Position numbers and translations under genes: made by a program. Source: Bdellovibrio svalbardensis (GTDB lineage: Bacteria > Bdellovibrionota > Bdellovibrionia > Bdellovibrionales > Bdellovibrionaceae). Taken from it: 64,000 bases of DNA. The stretch is from NCBI RefSeq assembly GCF_029531655.1, contig NZ_JANRMI010000004.1, positions 496,001 through 560,000 of the forward strand, read 5' to 3'. Shown here one piece after another: positions 44,015-54,204 of this stretch (position 1 is the stretch's first letter; each line of letters opens with the position of its first letter). Under the pieces are notes generated by a model, which saw only the letters and a list, made by a program, of their open reading frames with translations, ran no database searches and was not told where the DNA came from.

Positions 44015-45391
44015 ATGTTTTCTCGCAAATTGTGGATTGCATCTGGCTGTACAGCATTAGTCTTCTTCGGAGGCCTTGGCTATTATGTCTATCAATCAGA
44101 AATGTCCCCTGCTCGCACACAAAGTTCCAAAAAAGACAGCAATCGTCTTTTCGAAAACTCTTTCATCACCTCACAAACTGACAAGGTCGAAGACGAGCCC
44201 AGCGCTTTGTTCAATGACCCTGCTATCAGTCAAGCTTGGGGCCTGAAGAAATCCGACGCTGCTCGCGCCTGGTCGATCACCAAAGGCAGCAAAGAAATTC
44301 TTGTCGCTATTATTGATACCGGTATTGATGTTAATCACGAAGATTTGGCGGACAACCTTTGGAAAAATCCTGGCGAAACCGGCAAAGATGCGCAAGGTCG
44401 CGACAAGGCCAGCAATGGCGTGGATGACGACAACAACGGCTTTATCGATGACGTCCATGGTTGGAACTTTGTTTCTAACAATCCCAAGCTTGACGACAAT
44501 CACGGTCACGGAACTCATATTGCCGGCATCGTGGGTGCCGAAGCCGGTAACGGCAAAGGCATCATCGGGATCTCTCCGCAAGTCAGTTTGATGATTCTTA
44601 AATACTACGATCCAAAAGTTCCAAGTGCTGACAATCTTAAAAACACCGTAGCCTCTATTAAGTATGCGGTGAAAATGGGCGCAAACATCATCAATTACTC
44701 TGGTGGTGGCACTGAGTTCTCTCAAGAGGAACACGATGCTGTTGCTGAAGCTGAAAAAAAGGGAATCCTTTTTGTCGCCGCTGCGGGCAACGAACGCTCC
44801 AATTCAGATCAGCATCACTACTACCCTGCTGACTACAAGCTCAGAAACATTATCTCTGTGACAGCGATTGATCCTGCGACTCAAGTTCTGTCTTCTTCAA
44901 ACTATGGCGTAGATACCGTGGATATCGCGGCTCCGGGACAAAATATTCTTTCATGTCTTCCCAACAACTCATATGGATACATGACAGGCACTTCGCAAGC
45001 GACAGCCTTTGTAACCGGTGCTGCGGCTTTGGTGATGGCTCACAAACAAAATTTCCAGGCTGAAGAAGTAAAAAGATACATTCTTTCAACAGGTGATGCT
45101 CAAACGCAGTTGGCTTCAAAAACCAAGTCATCTCGTCAGTTGAATCTTTTCAAAGCTTTGGCAATTCTGGATCAGGGCGTTTCCGCTACAGGTGTGGTGG
45201 CTGTGAACACACAGAACATCAAGCGCTTCACTGCAGACCCTAACGATAAGAATTCGAAGCTGACAGCAGAAGATGGCGTCGATCAAACCGCCTCTGACAT
45301 GAGTCACTTCGGCCGTTCACTGATCGATGCCATGGGTTCAAAAATAAAACCGAGCAAAGTCGGCACCAAACAAGACGGCGAAGGTTTTTAA
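44015..45391 (+). CDS. Secreted subtilisin-like serine protease (S8)
   Basis: Catalytic triad: Asp in AIIDTGIDVNHEDL, His in DDNHGHGTHIAGIVG, Ser in MTGTSQATAFVTGAAALVMA, plus the oxyanion Asn in AAAGNERS. The N-terminus is a signal peptide or anchor (WIASGCTALVFFGGLGYYVY); no lipobox is clear because C10 sits before the hydrophobic core. After residue 400 a tail of about 60 residues (RFTADPNDKNSKLTAEDGVD) has no assigned domain. 458 residues. AAGGGGAAC lies 6 bp before ATG. Secreted proteases of this kind are numerous in predatory bacteria. Confidence 0.94.
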   Translation: MFSRKLWIASGCTALVFFGGLGYYVYQSEMSPARTQSSKKDSNRLFENSFITSQTDKVEDEPSALFNDPAISQAWGLKKSDAARAWSITKGSKEILVAIIDTGIDVNHEDLADNLWKNPGETGKDAQGRDKASNGVDDDNNGFIDDVHGWNFVSNNPKLDDNHGHGTHIAGIVGAEAGNGKGIIGISPQVSLMILKYYDPKVPSADNLKNTVASIKYAVKMGANIINYSGGGTEFSQEEHDAVAEAEKKGILFVAAAGNERSNSDQHHYYPADYKLRNIISVTAIDPATQVLSSSNYGVDTVDIAAPGQNILSCLPNNSYGYMTGTSQATAFVTGAAALVMAHKQNFQAEEVKRYILSTGDAQTQLASKTKSSRQLNLFKALAILDQGVSATGVVAVNTQNIKRFTADPNDKNSKLTAEDGVDQTASDMSHFGRSLIDAMGSKIKPSKVGTKQDGEGF

Positions 45392-45410
45392 AAATTCACC
45401 ACGCAAAGCT

Positions 45411-45538
45411 GGCTTGGTCAAAAAGGTTCACATGCAAGGCGGAGGGTTTTATTCGTAACGGAAGCGTAGCAGCGCTACGCTGGAGAGAAGGATAAGACCC
45501 GACAACGCAGTCAGGTGGGCCTTTTTCACCAAGCCCTA
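45411..45538 (-). repeat. Structured intergenic element, family 2, copy 2
   Basis: Aligns end to end with 12476-12605. Arms 45411-45426 and 45520-45535 pair at 15 of 16 positions. Inner helices are GGGTTTTAT with ATAAGACCC, AGCGTAGC with GCTACGCT, and CGAC with GTC around AACGCA. The end CTAG overlaps the TAG stop of the minus-strand gene at 45536. Confidence 0.8.
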
Positions 45539-46330
45539 GTCTAAGAAGTCGGAAAGAGAGATCTTTCCGCGTATCATGACGATCAAACCAGATGTCATGC
45601 AAGTGAGAGCCACCCCGACACCAATCAGATTGCGGTGGCCTAAACTCAACATCCCCCAAAGAATCAGCAGAGCACTCAAACCGTAAGGTCCCCAGTACAT
45701 ATACTTCTGCCATTTAGGACGAGAGAGATCTTTTTCGGATTTAACATACGAATTCTGTGACAGACCCACCATCATCAAACCATTGATTTTGGCAATCATC
45801 TGATCACAAAGGACATCCCCACCCTGCGCAGTTTTGATCTCTTCGTACTTCATAATCGCGAAGCGCAAAGCATCGAGTTCATGGCAGCTGCGGATGAATT
45901 CGTCGTGAAGATCTTCATTTTCGAAGTTCTCGAGAAGATTCTTCCACTTACGCACCAAGCTGGGCTGAGCACGCAAAGTTGGATCCTGAGGCAGCCCCTC
46001 GAGGCGCTCAAAAATCACGTGGCAAGAATAACACTCCGAAGATTTACGGCCGTTCAAAGCACCACATTTCGGGCAAGATTTCATGTCGGCATGGGCCGTT
46101 TGCTCCTGAATCGCCTCTTGTTGCTGAGCGGCAAAAGCCTTCTCTGCGGGAGTTTGAATCAAAAAAGCCAGAATTTGCTGAGTTCCGAGAGCATGCTCTT
46201 CGGGAGAGTACTCAAAACCGAATCGACTGTCGCATGAGATGCACTGAAATACAGGCACTTCATTGAGAATTTCTTCACTCTCAACTTCGTACAACTTAGC
46301 GCATGATGGGCATCGAACTTTCAATTTCAC
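45536..46330 (-). CDS. Zinc-ribbon membrane protein of unknown function
   Basis: 264 residues from a GTG start. The N-terminal MJ0042-type zinc finger reads CPSCAKLYEV then CISCDSRFGFEYSP. A second ribbon CPKCGALNGRKSSECYSC lies near residue 90. The C-terminus has two close membrane helices (YGLSALLILWGMLS and IGVGVALTCMTSGLIVMI). The middle is helical. Two zinc ribbons before a membrane tail suggest a sensor or assembly role; no family is certain. It is convergent with the subtilisin gene and divergent from lnt. Confidence 0.82.
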   Translation of the reverse strand: MKLKVRCPSCAKLYEVESEEILNEVPVFQCISCDSRFGFEYSPEEHALGTQQILAFLIQTPAEKAFAAQQQEAIQEQTAHADMKSCPKCGALNGRKSSECYSCHVIFERLEGLPQDPTLRAQPSLVRKWKNLLENFENEDLHDEFIRSCHELDALRFAIMKYEEIKTAQGGDVLCDQMIAKINGLMMVGLSQNSYVKSEKDLSRPKWQKYMYWGPYGLSALLILWGMLSLGHRNLIGVGVALTCMTSGLIVMIRGKISLSDFLD

Positions 46331-46363
46331 GTAGACTCACTCACTCTTTGTGTTACTAATACC

Positions 46364-47992
46364 ATGATGATGAAATGGATACAATTTTTCAAGCATAAAG
46401 CCTACGATTTTCTTCGACTCAATTTTTCTCCTTACGCGCTTCTCTCTGGAATTCTCGTCGGTACCAGTTACATTCCGTTTCCACCTTGGGCTTTGATCTT
46501 CTGCTACGCTCCCCTTTGGATATCTGTCACGAACGAAAAAACTTCTGTGAAGAAAGCGTTCTGGGCCGGATGGCTGACTCAGTTCACTCTGACTTTGATT
46601 GGATTTCATTGGATTGGCTACACTGCTCATGAGTTTGGCCAACTCCCTTGGGCCATTTCAATTGTCGCTTTGCTGCTTTTTTGTGCGCTTATGCACCTGT
46701 ACGTCCCTGCAGCAACGGCACTTGCTGTCTGGCTAAAAAATAAACTATCACTTTCGGTAACGGCCACTTTATTTACGATCGCCCTGCTGCATACTCTGCT
46801 TGAACGCATTTGGCCCGTTATTTTTGAATGGCATTTGGGTTACACGCTCTTGTGGGCAAAAATCCCCGCTTATCACTTTGCTGATCTGATTGGATTCCAA
46901 GGTCTGTCATCCCTCGTGCTTATCTTTAACGCATGGGTTGCTTATATCTGGCTACAACAAAGTCACCTCAAGAAAGCGCTCAGCCACTTGGCGGCCTTGG
47001 TCGCTCTTTGTATCTTGCTCATTCTGGGTGGATCTTTGCACAACAAAAACTGGAACCACTTCGATGGAAAAGTAAACGCCACGATCATCCAAGCCAACAT
47101 TGGCAACTTGGAAAAAGTTTACGCGGAACAAGGACGCGGCTACCAAGAGAACATCACTCGCCGCTTTACAAAGCTGTCAAAAGAAGCCTTCTTGAAGTTC
47201 CCCAACACCGATATCTTTATCTGGCCCGAAACGGCCTTCCCCGACTACCTCGATCAACATCTTTTGGGACGCAAGCACACAAATATTTTAGCTGAAGAGA
47301 TGGGCCCCATGGGCCGCCCCCTCATTACTGGTGCTTACTCCAAGGACGCAAAGACTGATATCAAGTTGGATCAATCAACTTATAACGCCCTTTTCCTTGT
47401 CGACGCTCAAGGAAACAATCTTGATAAGCCCTATCGCAAAACAGAGTTGTTGGCTTTTGGTGAATATCTGCCATTGAGCGAAAGATTCCCATTCTTGCTT
47501 AAACTCCTTCCATTTGTTTCAAATTTTGGACGAGGACATGGCCCCGATGTTATGGCTTGGCAATTCAATGGCGACACCATTCACTGGGGTGGTCAGGTTT
47601 GTTATGAAGGTTTGTATCCAGCCTTCACTCGCGGTCTTGAAGAAAAAGGCGCTGATATTTTGGTGAATGTTACAAATGATTCTTGGTTCGGAGCCCCTTC
47701 TGAACCACGCCAGCATCTTTACATGACCTTGGCTCGCGCCATCGAAGTGCGTCGCCCTTTGATTCGTTCAACGAACACAGGAATCAGCACCGCCATCTTG
47801 GCAAATGGTGACGTTCAACAAAAATCACCTCTCCATGAGGAATGGTCTGGTGAGTTCGTGATAAAGTATTTAAAAAATGCCCCTTCCACTTTTTATGTGA
47901 CTACGGGCCATTGGGATTGGGCTCTTCTTTCACTCATCCTGCTTGCGATTTTAATTACAGGAGTTTTCAATGCAAGATCTCGTCGTACTTGA
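46364..47992 (+). CDS. lnt: Apolipoprotein N-acyltransferase
   Basis: Adds the third acyl chain to the N-terminal Cys of lipoproteins at the inner membrane. N-terminal half: several helices (PFPPWALIFCYAPLW, then SIVALLLFCALMHLYVPAATALAVWL). The nitrilase domain has the Glu-Lys-Cys triad: Glu in FIWPETAFPDYL, Lys in YRKTELLAFGEYLPL, Cys in GGQVCYEGLYP. 542 residues. The next gene starts 23 bp inside its end, so lnt and mutS2 are coupled. It serves the many lipoproteins of this window. Confidence 0.95.
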   Translation: MMMKWIQFFKHKAYDFLRLNFSPYALLSGILVGTSYIPFPPWALIFCYAPLWISVTNEKTSVKKAFWAGWLTQFTLTLIGFHWIGYTAHEFGQLPWAISIVALLLFCALMHLYVPAATALAVWLKNKLSLSVTATLFTIALLHTLLERIWPVIFEWHLGYTLLWAKIPAYHFADLIGFQGLSSLVLIFNAWVAYIWLQQSHLKKALSHLAALVALCILLILGGSLHNKNWNHFDGKVNATIIQANIGNLEKVYAEQGRGYQENITRRFTKLSKEAFLKFPNTDIFIWPETAFPDYLDQHLLGRKHTNILAEEMGPMGRPLITGAYSKDAKTDIKLDQSTYNALFLVDAQGNNLDKPYRKTELLAFGEYLPLSERFPFLLKLLPFVSNFGRGHGPDVMAWQFNGDTIHWGGQVCYEGLYPAFTRGLEEKGADILVNVTNDSWFGAPSEPRQHLYMTLARAIEVRRPLIRSTNTGISTAILANGDVQQKSPLHEEWSGEFVIKYLKNAPSTFYVTTGHWDWALLSLILLAILITGVFNARSRRT

Positions 47993-50300
47993 TTGGATCG
48001 AAATTTTAGAGAAAATTAAGTCTCACGCAACGAGCGATGCCGGCCGCGAGGCAGTCATGGGAATCAAACCTCACCGCTCCGAAACCGAGGCTTATGCTAG
48101 CTTCCATGAGATTGCTCATGCGACTGAAGTGCTCAACCAAGGTGTCCGACCTTATATGAGCAGCTTGGATCTCTATTCCACTTGGATTTTACGTCTCAAG
48201 AAAAACGCGGTCCTTAAGACTTTGGAAATCAAAGACGTGCGCAGCTTCTGTCTTGAAGCCTTGGCGCTGAAGGAAGCTTTGCATGAAGTGCAAAACGAAT
48301 GGGCGCAAACTATTTCTAAAAGCTTGATGGATGCCGAGGAACCCGTTTCCGCCATCGATCAAATCATCACTGGTGGCGGCGAGATTCGCTCAGATGCCAG
48401 TGAAACTTTGTATCGCTTGTTCAAAGAAAAAGAACGCCTGGCCCGGGAAGTTCAACAATCCATGGATCGCCTGGTTAAAGCGCATCAAATGGAAAATGTC
48501 ATTCAAGACAAATACGTCACAACTCGTGACGGGCGCTGGGTGATTCCAGTGCGTTCTGGAATGCAATCGCATCTTCCAGGCGTGATCCACGGATCTTCTC
48601 AGTCAAAACAGACTGTCTTCGTTGAACCACAAGCAGTTATCCCAAACAACAATCGTTTGCGCCAAATTGAAGTTGAAATCGAAGACGAAATTGAAAGACT
48701 TTTAACGGAACTTTCAAAATATCTTTCATCAAAATCCACAGACATTGAAAGCACTCGTCTTTTAATGGAAGAGTGTGACGTGCGCTTCGCCCAGGCTCAG
48801 TTCGCCAATCAGGTAAACGCTCAACCGATCGAGTTTTCAACTGACAGCATGGAGCTGATCGAAGTTCGCCATCCTTTGTTGCAATTGGCAGGAAAAAAAG
48901 TCGTTTCGAACACCGTGCTCTTGGACGGTCATAAAAGCATTCTTCTTCTCAGCGGTCCCAATGCCGGTGGTAAAACCGTTTTGCTAAAGTCGATTGGACT
49001 TGCCGCCCAGATGGCGCGCTGTGGACTTCCGATTTGCGCAAGTGAAACTTCCAAGATTCCTTTCTTTAAAGACATCCTTATCGGCATCGGCGATGCCCAA
49101 AGTGTGGATGAGGAACTCAGTACCTTCGCAGCACATCTAAAAATCCTGGGCAAAGCGGCTTCAGTCAAAGGGCATCAGAACCTAATCTTGATTGACGAAA
49201 TCTGCGGCTCGACGGACCCCGAAGAAGGCAGCGCCCTTGCAAGAAGCTTCATTGAAACATTTTCGACCAATGACATCTTTGGCGTAATCACTTCTCACTT
49301 AGGACCATTGAAGTCGGGCTGGGAAGATGACAGCCGCGTCTTGAATGGCAGCCTTGAGTACGATCCCAAAACAGGCCGCCCGACTTATCAGTTTATCGCT
49401 GGTATTCCTGGCGACTCTTTGGCAATTCAAACGGCGAAACGTGTTGGCGTTGCTCAAAGCATCGTCCAAAGAGCCATGGACATCCTGGCTCCTGCGACTC
49501 GCGCCCGACTGGAAGGACTTGAGCAAATCGAACGCCTGAAAGCCGACATCTCTGTGTTGCAGGATAATCTGCGCAAAGAAACTAAGAAAGCGGTCGAAAC
49601 AAAAAAGAAATACGAAGGCCTGCTCGAACAGTTCAATAAAGACAAAGATGAGTGGTTGCAGCGAACTTTGAAAAAAGCCGAGCGCAAAGTCGAAGAGGCC
49701 ATTGCACAAGCTAAGGTCACAGAAACTTTCAAACGCCACACGGCCCTTCAGGAGATTAAGTATAATCTTCCGGAAATCGTAAAAGCCAAGCCGATCACTC
49801 AGCCGGGAGCTCCGGAGACGGCGCAGGAGTTTGCAAAGAAATTCCCGCCAGGTTCAAAAGTTTTTGTACAAACCTTGAACCAAGACGGCATCGTACAATC
49901 CACGCCGAACAGCAAAGGCGAAGTGATGATCTTGTCTGGCTCGATCCGTCTGCAACTGCATTGGCAGGATCTGCGACCTCCTGGAAAACCGCAAAACCCG
50001 ACGTCGCAATTGGTGCGCCAAAGCTCCAACGTCACCGTTGCATTAGCGGATGAAGATCGAACTCTCGATCTGCGCGGGAAAACCGTCGAAGATGCCCTGT
50101 CTGATTTGGAAGTGGCATTGGATAAAGCCTCAACGGCTCGAGAAGATCGTATGAAGATCATTCATGGGCATGGAACCGAGGCTTTGAAAAAAGCGGTGCG
50201 CACTTATTTATCTAGATCGATGTATGTAAAGAAATGGAAAGCAGGATCTCCGGAGGGTGGTGGCGATGGCATCACCTGGGTCGAGCTCGGCGAACTCTAA
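47970..50300 (+). CDS. mutS2: Endonuclease MutS2 with Smr domain
   Basis: MutS2 binds branched DNA and limits recombination, and in some species rescues collided ribosomes. Core: clamp/lever region, then the MutS ATPase with Walker A GPNAGGKTVLLKSIG near residue 330 and LILIDEICGSTDPEEGSALA. A coiled coil follows (residues 520-600), then a KOW-like segment. The C-terminal Smr nuclease domain has LDLRGKTVEDALSDLE and the IIHGHGTEALKKAVR motif. 776 residues. The AGGAG before ATG lies within lnt. Confidence 0.95.
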   Translation: MQDLVVLDWIEILEKIKSHATSDAGREAVMGIKPHRSETEAYASFHEIAHATEVLNQGVRPYMSSLDLYSTWILRLKKNAVLKTLEIKDVRSFCLEALALKEALHEVQNEWAQTISKSLMDAEEPVSAIDQIITGGGEIRSDASETLYRLFKEKERLAREVQQSMDRLVKAHQMENVIQDKYVTTRDGRWVIPVRSGMQSHLPGVIHGSSQSKQTVFVEPQAVIPNNNRLRQIEVEIEDEIERLLTELSKYLSSKSTDIESTRLLMEECDVRFAQAQFANQVNAQPIEFSTDSMELIEVRHPLLQLAGKKVVSNTVLLDGHKSILLLSGPNAGGKTVLLKSIGLAAQMARCGLPICASETSKIPFFKDILIGIGDAQSVDEELSTFAAHLKILGKAASVKGHQNLILIDEICGSTDPEEGSALARSFIETFSTNDIFGVITSHLGPLKSGWEDDSRVLNGSLEYDPKTGRPTYQFIAGIPGDSLAIQTAKRVGVAQSIVQRAMDILAPATRARLEGLEQIERLKADISVLQDNLRKETKKAVETKKKYEGLLEQFNKDKDEWLQRTLKKAERKVEEAIAQAKVTETFKRHTALQEIKYNLPEIVKAKPITQPGAPETAQEFAKKFPPGSKVFVQTLNQDGIVQSTPNSKGEVMILSGSIRLQLHWQDLRPPGKPQNPTSQLVRQSSNVTVALADEDRTLDLRGKTVEDALSDLEVALDKASTAREDRMKIIHGHGTEALKKAVRTYLSRSMYVKKWKAGSPEGGGDGITWVELGEL

Positions 50301-50312
50301 GGCGGATTTTTT

Positions 50313-51758
50313 ATGCAAGCAGTTCACTATGAAGTTGCAAGCTGGTTTCTCAGCAAGTCACTGGCATTGTCTTACTTCATTGCTTTTCTGTCTCTGCTTC
50401 CCCAAGTTCTGGGACTGTACGGAAGACAGGGCATTCTTTCGATCGATCATCTCTTGTATTTGCTGGATTCCGAAATGGGTTCGGAGCGTTTTTTTCATAT
50501 GCCCTCCTTATTTTGGATCCTATCCAGCGACTCGGCCATTCGCTTCGTTTGCTTCCTTGGAATGTTCGCCGCGTCTTTGGCATTTTTAGGATTCAGCCAA
50601 AGCTGGATGTTTCTCATTTGCTGGCTTTGCTATCTTTCCTTCGTCAGTTGCGGGCAGAACTTTTTGTCATATCAATGGGACAGTCTGCTTTTGGAGTTTG
50701 GTTTCCTCGGCCTATTCATGGCACCTTGGCGATTTGAGTGGGTTCCTTTTGGGGCCCATGTTTTAAACCCCATCATCTTGGTTTTGTGCTGGTTGCTGCT
50801 GTTTAAGCTGATGCTGTCTTCAGGTGTCGTGAAACTGACACACAAAGATGCGAGTTGGAAAAATCTGACGGCTCTGACATACCACTACTGGACTCAACCC
50901 CTGCCCAATCCAATTGCATATTTCCTTCACAAGGCTCCCGCGCTCTTTCAAAAACTCAGTACACTTGTGATGTTTTCTATTGAGCTTATTGTTCCCGTAT
51001 TTATTTTCATCACGGGAACACCACAGGCCGTGGCTGCCTGGCTTTTAATTCTACTTCAAATTCTCATTATTCTTTCTGGCAACTTTGCTTTCTTCAATGT
51101 CATTACAATCGGTCTTTGCTTGGGAGTGATCCCAGATCCTTTCTGGAAGATTTCAGTTTCAAAATGGATTATCGCCTCCGCTTTCCCGACTGAAATAGCC
51201 TTGCTGGCTTTTATACTTTTGGTGCCAGCTGCCTATTTCTGGGTCTACAAAACCATTTTCGAAAAAAGTAAAACATTAGACTTTCTGCTCCCTTATATGC
51301 GCTTCCTTTATCCTTTTCGCATTTCCAATCCCTACGGGCTTTTTGCGGTGATGACAAAGAACCGCCCAGAGTTGGTAATTGAGGGCAGCAACGACGGATT
51401 GCACTGGCAAGAGTATGAGTTCAGGTTCAAACCGGCCTCTGTCACGAAGATGCCGTCCGTGGTGGCGCCCCATCAGCCTCGTCTAGACTGGCAATTGTGG
51501 TTTGCATCTTTGGAAAGTTTCGGTGAAAATTTGTGGCTGCAGAACCTGATTGCCAGGATGTTTGCAGAGTCCCGAGAAGTTCAAAGTTTGTTGGGCACAG
51601 ATCCTTTTGGCGGCAAATCTCCAAAATTTCTGCGCATACTCAAGTACGAATACACTTTCAGTGACCTGCAAACTCTACGTAAAAAAGGTCAATGGTGGGA
51701 ACGCCGATTTGTAGAAGTTTATAGTCCAACTTTTGAAAGAGATGAATTCGTTGCATGA
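50313..51758 (+). CDS. Lipase maturation factor (LMF) family membrane protein
   Basis: LMF1 and LMF2 are eukaryotic ER membrane proteins needed for folding of dimeric lipases; bacterial homologues have no proven role. The block FVSCGQNFLSYQWDSLLLEFGFLGLF (positions about 110-135) and HYWTQPLPNPIAYFLHKAP are conserved in the family. The C-terminal soluble part has PRLDWQLWFASLE, the family's most recognisable motif. About 8-9 helices over residues 10-330. 481 residues. It starts 12 bp after mutS2 and overlaps the kinase gene by 4 bp. Confidence 0.88.
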   Translation: MQAVHYEVASWFLSKSLALSYFIAFLSLLPQVLGLYGRQGILSIDHLLYLLDSEMGSERFFHMPSLFWILSSDSAIRFVCFLGMFAASLAFLGFSQSWMFLICWLCYLSFVSCGQNFLSYQWDSLLLEFGFLGLFMAPWRFEWVPFGAHVLNPIILVLCWLLLFKLMLSSGVVKLTHKDASWKNLTALTYHYWTQPLPNPIAYFLHKAPALFQKLSTLVMFSIELIVPVFIFITGTPQAVAAWLLILLQILIILSGNFAFFNVITIGLCLGVIPDPFWKISVSKWIIASAFPTEIALLAFILLVPAAYFWVYKTIFEKSKTLDFLLPYMRFLYPFRISNPYGLFAVMTKNRPELVIEGSNDGLHWQEYEFRFKPASVTKMPSVVAPHQPRLDWQLWFASLESFGENLWLQNLIARMFAESREVQSLLGTDPFGGKSPKFLRILKYEYTFSDLQTLRKKGQWWERRFVEVYSPTFERDEFVA

Positions 51759-53194
51759 TCGCAGATCAACAGCCGCTGTTTGATTCCAATATCGAGATGA
51801 GTGGAGAGTTCGGGCGCGATTGGACACCTGTATCTCTGAACGGACCGTGGTCTGAAGTGTTTGGTTGGAGTCTCGAGGAGCTTCTACAGACTCCATTTTA
51901 CAAACTCATTCACGCCGAAGATTTGCAAAAAACAGTTGAACTGGGCGCATACACCTTCACAACTCCCCACCCGATCTCTATTGAAAATCGCATTCGCTGC
52001 AAGAATGGTCACTATAGAGAAATTCTCTGGGATATCTTTGTCACACCAGGCACCGATAAGGTTTTAGTTTATATTCGCGACATTACAAAGCTCAAGGTTG
52101 AGAGATTCCTAGCTCAGAAGTCCCAGCAAGTCGCTCACATCGGCAGTTGGTCATTGGATTACAGTGATTTACAAGTTTGTTGGACTGAAGAAACATATCG
52201 CATTTTCGGAGTTCATCCAGATACGTTCACTCCAGATTTTAAAAATGTTTTTTCTTTCTACAGCCCTGAAGACGTCGAGGAACTTAGACTCTACTATAAC
52301 ACCTTACCCGAATCAGCCCGGGAATCAGATCGCGAAATTCAAATTTTCAAACCCAACGGTGAAACGGCCTTCATTCGTCTTACCGCCCGAGTTCTCAAAA
52401 ATAATGGCGTGAATGTTTATCTCTTTGGAACAGTTCAAGACATTTCTGCCGAAAGAGAAGTCAAGCGACGCCTGGTTCAGGCGAAGGAAGAAGCCGAGCT
52501 TGCGAGTAAAATCAAAACGGACTTTCTGGCAAACATCAGCCATGAAATACGTACTCCGATGAACTCCATCATCGGCATGGTGGACATACTGAGTGAAACA
52601 TCTCTGACCGAGGAACAACGTCAATACGCGGATGTTCTTTCACGAGCTTCTGAAAATCTACTGCGCATCTTGAATGACGTTTTGGACTTGGCAAAACTTG
52701 AAGCGAACCAGTTAAGATTTGAGAACATCGCTTTTAATGTTCATGATGTTATCTATCGTTCTGTTGAGCTGGTGAAACATAGAATCGAGAATAAAAAATT
52801 AAATCTCGAAGTTAACATTGAGCCTTCAGTGAATACTATTATCTACGGAGATCCAGCACGCATTGAGCAGGTGTTTAACAACCTCCTTGCCAACGCCGTC
52901 AAATTCACTGAACAAGGTACAATTCAAATTCATGCTCACAAAAGCAATCAACCGCAATTTATTGCCTTCAAAGTTATAGACACCGGAATCGGCATTCCTC
53001 CTGAAAGTATTCCTCATCTGTTCCGACGCTTCTATCAAGTCGATTCATCCATCTCACGAAGATACGGTGGCACCGGTTTGGGTCTAAGCATCTGCAAGGA
53101 AATTATTGAACGTATGGGAGGAAAGATTGAAGTGAACAGCGTCGAAGGACAAGGATCTTCATTCAATGTTCTGATTCCACTTTCTGTCCGCTGA
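51755..53194 (+). CDS. PAS-PAS sensor histidine kinase
   Basis: Cytosolic hybrid-like kinase without a receiver. Two PAS domains (residues about 20-120 and 125-235), the second with [25 protein letters not shown]. The HisKA H-box is [18 protein letters not shown]. The HATPase has N-box [35 protein letters not shown] and [19 protein letters not shown]. 479 residues, no membrane helix, so it senses an internal signal. It is last in the operon lnt-mutS2-LMF and overlaps the LMF gene by 4 bp (ATGA). No response regulator is adjacent. Confidence 0.95.
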   Translation: MIADQQPLFDSNIEMSGEFGRDWTPVSLNGPWSEVFGWSLEELLQTPFYKLIHAEDLQKTVELGAYTFTTPHPISIENRIRCKNGHYREILWDIFVTPGTDKVLVYIRDITKLKVERFLAQKSQQVAHIGSWSLDYSDLQVCWTEETYRIFGVHPDTFTPDFKNVFSFYSPEDVEELRLYYNTLPESARESDREIQIFKPNGETAFIRLTARVLKNNGVNVYLFGTVQDISAEREVKRRLVQAKEEAELASKIKTDFLANISHEIRTPMNSIIGMVDILSETSLTEEQRQYADVLSRASENLLRILNDVLDLAKLEANQLRFENIAFNVHDVIYRSVELVKHRIENKKLNLEVNIEPSVNTIIYGDPARIEQVFNNLLANAVKFTEQGTIQIHAHKSNQPQFIAFKVIDTGIGIPPESIPHLFRRFYQVDSSISRRYGGTGLGLSICKEIIERMGGKIEVNSVEGQGSSFNVLIPLSVR

Positions 53195-53371
53195 ATCCTG
53201 AATGACACCTTTTTAACGTCTTCTGTTCACTCTGTCGACGGACCAGAGTGAGAACGTTTCAGAGCGGGATTTTCAAGCACTCTAAGTTGTCAATATCACG
53301 GAATATTTTCAACTGCCTCAGAGTGAAATATGGCACCACCCTTGCTTTATAGATTGGCATCAGGGGGCTTT

Positions 53372-54127
53372 ATGACAAATGCAAATCTTCTAAAAACAGT
53401 TTTGATTCTAAGTTTGGCAGCGATGATGACAGCTTGTGGTTCTAACCAACAAGCTAGCGGAACGAATGATCTTTCAAGTCGTTCCAATACAACATCAGGA
53501 ACAGATGCTGCAAATAAAGCCGTTGCTTCATGCAACCAAGGTTCTGGTTCTGGCATTGGTGTAAAACTTAAATCTTACACAAACGCTGCGGGTGCTTTGG
53601 ACATGAGCTATGTTTGGGTAAAGATGGCAACTCTTCCATCTGGCTTTTCATCCAACACCAGTTCAATTTCATTTTTCAAATGGTTGGGAAATCCAACAGG
53701 TTCTACTTACCTGGATCCGGCAAAATTGAACTTCGTAATCCAAGATCCAACAACAGGTCAGTACCTTCTTTCAACTTGGACAACATCTTTGAAATGGTCT
53801 GATGTATCAACAACAGCACAAAGCATCGGCATCACCGATGCACAAACTTTCTTTAACCGCGTTAACATCCTCGTATACCTTAACGATGCTCAAGGTGCTT
53901 ACGATGTGTTGAAAGTGGCAAGCTACACAAGTTCTTCAACTGCAGTGGCTTCTCAAATGGACATCTTACTTCCACCGTACTCTGCAAACCCTGCTGCTTA
54001 CGCTACGGAAGCTGATGGTTCTGCTCGCAACAGCGCTCTTCAAAGCCTGCACCCTTTCAAATCAATGACCAGCCAAGGTTGGACAACGGCCCAATACCAA
54101 TCAATGGCGCAATCATTCTGCTTCTAA
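53372..54127 (+). CDS. Lipoprotein of unknown function
   Basis: 251 residues. I start at the ATG at 53372, where CAGGGGG precedes MTNANLLKTVLILSLAAMM and the lipobox MTAC; the upstream frame would hide this signal. The mature N-terminus is Ser/Thr/Asn-rich (SSRSNTTSGTDAAN), and the body has segments like GVKLKSYTNAAGALDMSYVWVKMATLPSGF and a middle YLDPAKLNFVIQDPTTGQYLLSTWT with beta character. The C-terminus is HPFKSMTSQGWTTAQYQSMAQSFCF. No family recognised. It has its own terminator. Confidence 0.85.
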   Translation: MTNANLLKTVLILSLAAMMTACGSNQQASGTNDLSSRSNTTSGTDAANKAVASCNQGSGSGIGVKLKSYTNAAGALDMSYVWVKMATLPSGFSSNTSSISFFKWLGNPTGSTYLDPAKLNFVIQDPTTGQYLLSTWTTSLKWSDVSTTAQSIGITDAQTFFNRVNILVYLNDAQGAYDVLKVASYTSSSTAVASQMDILLPPYSANPAAYATEADGSARNSALQSLHPFKSMTSQGWTTAQYQSMAQSFCF

Positions 54128-54155
54128 TTTAAGAATAAACTTTAAAGATACAAAG

Positions 54156-54188
54156 AACGTCTTCCCCCACCCTGAGGAAGACGTTTTT
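54156..54188 (+). terminator. Rho-independent terminator
   Basis: AACGTCTTCC (54156-54165) and GGAAGACGTT (54176-54185) make a 10-bp stem, followed by TTTT. Confidence 0.92.
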
Positions 54189-54204
54189 CGTTTTAAGGAC
54201 CAGA

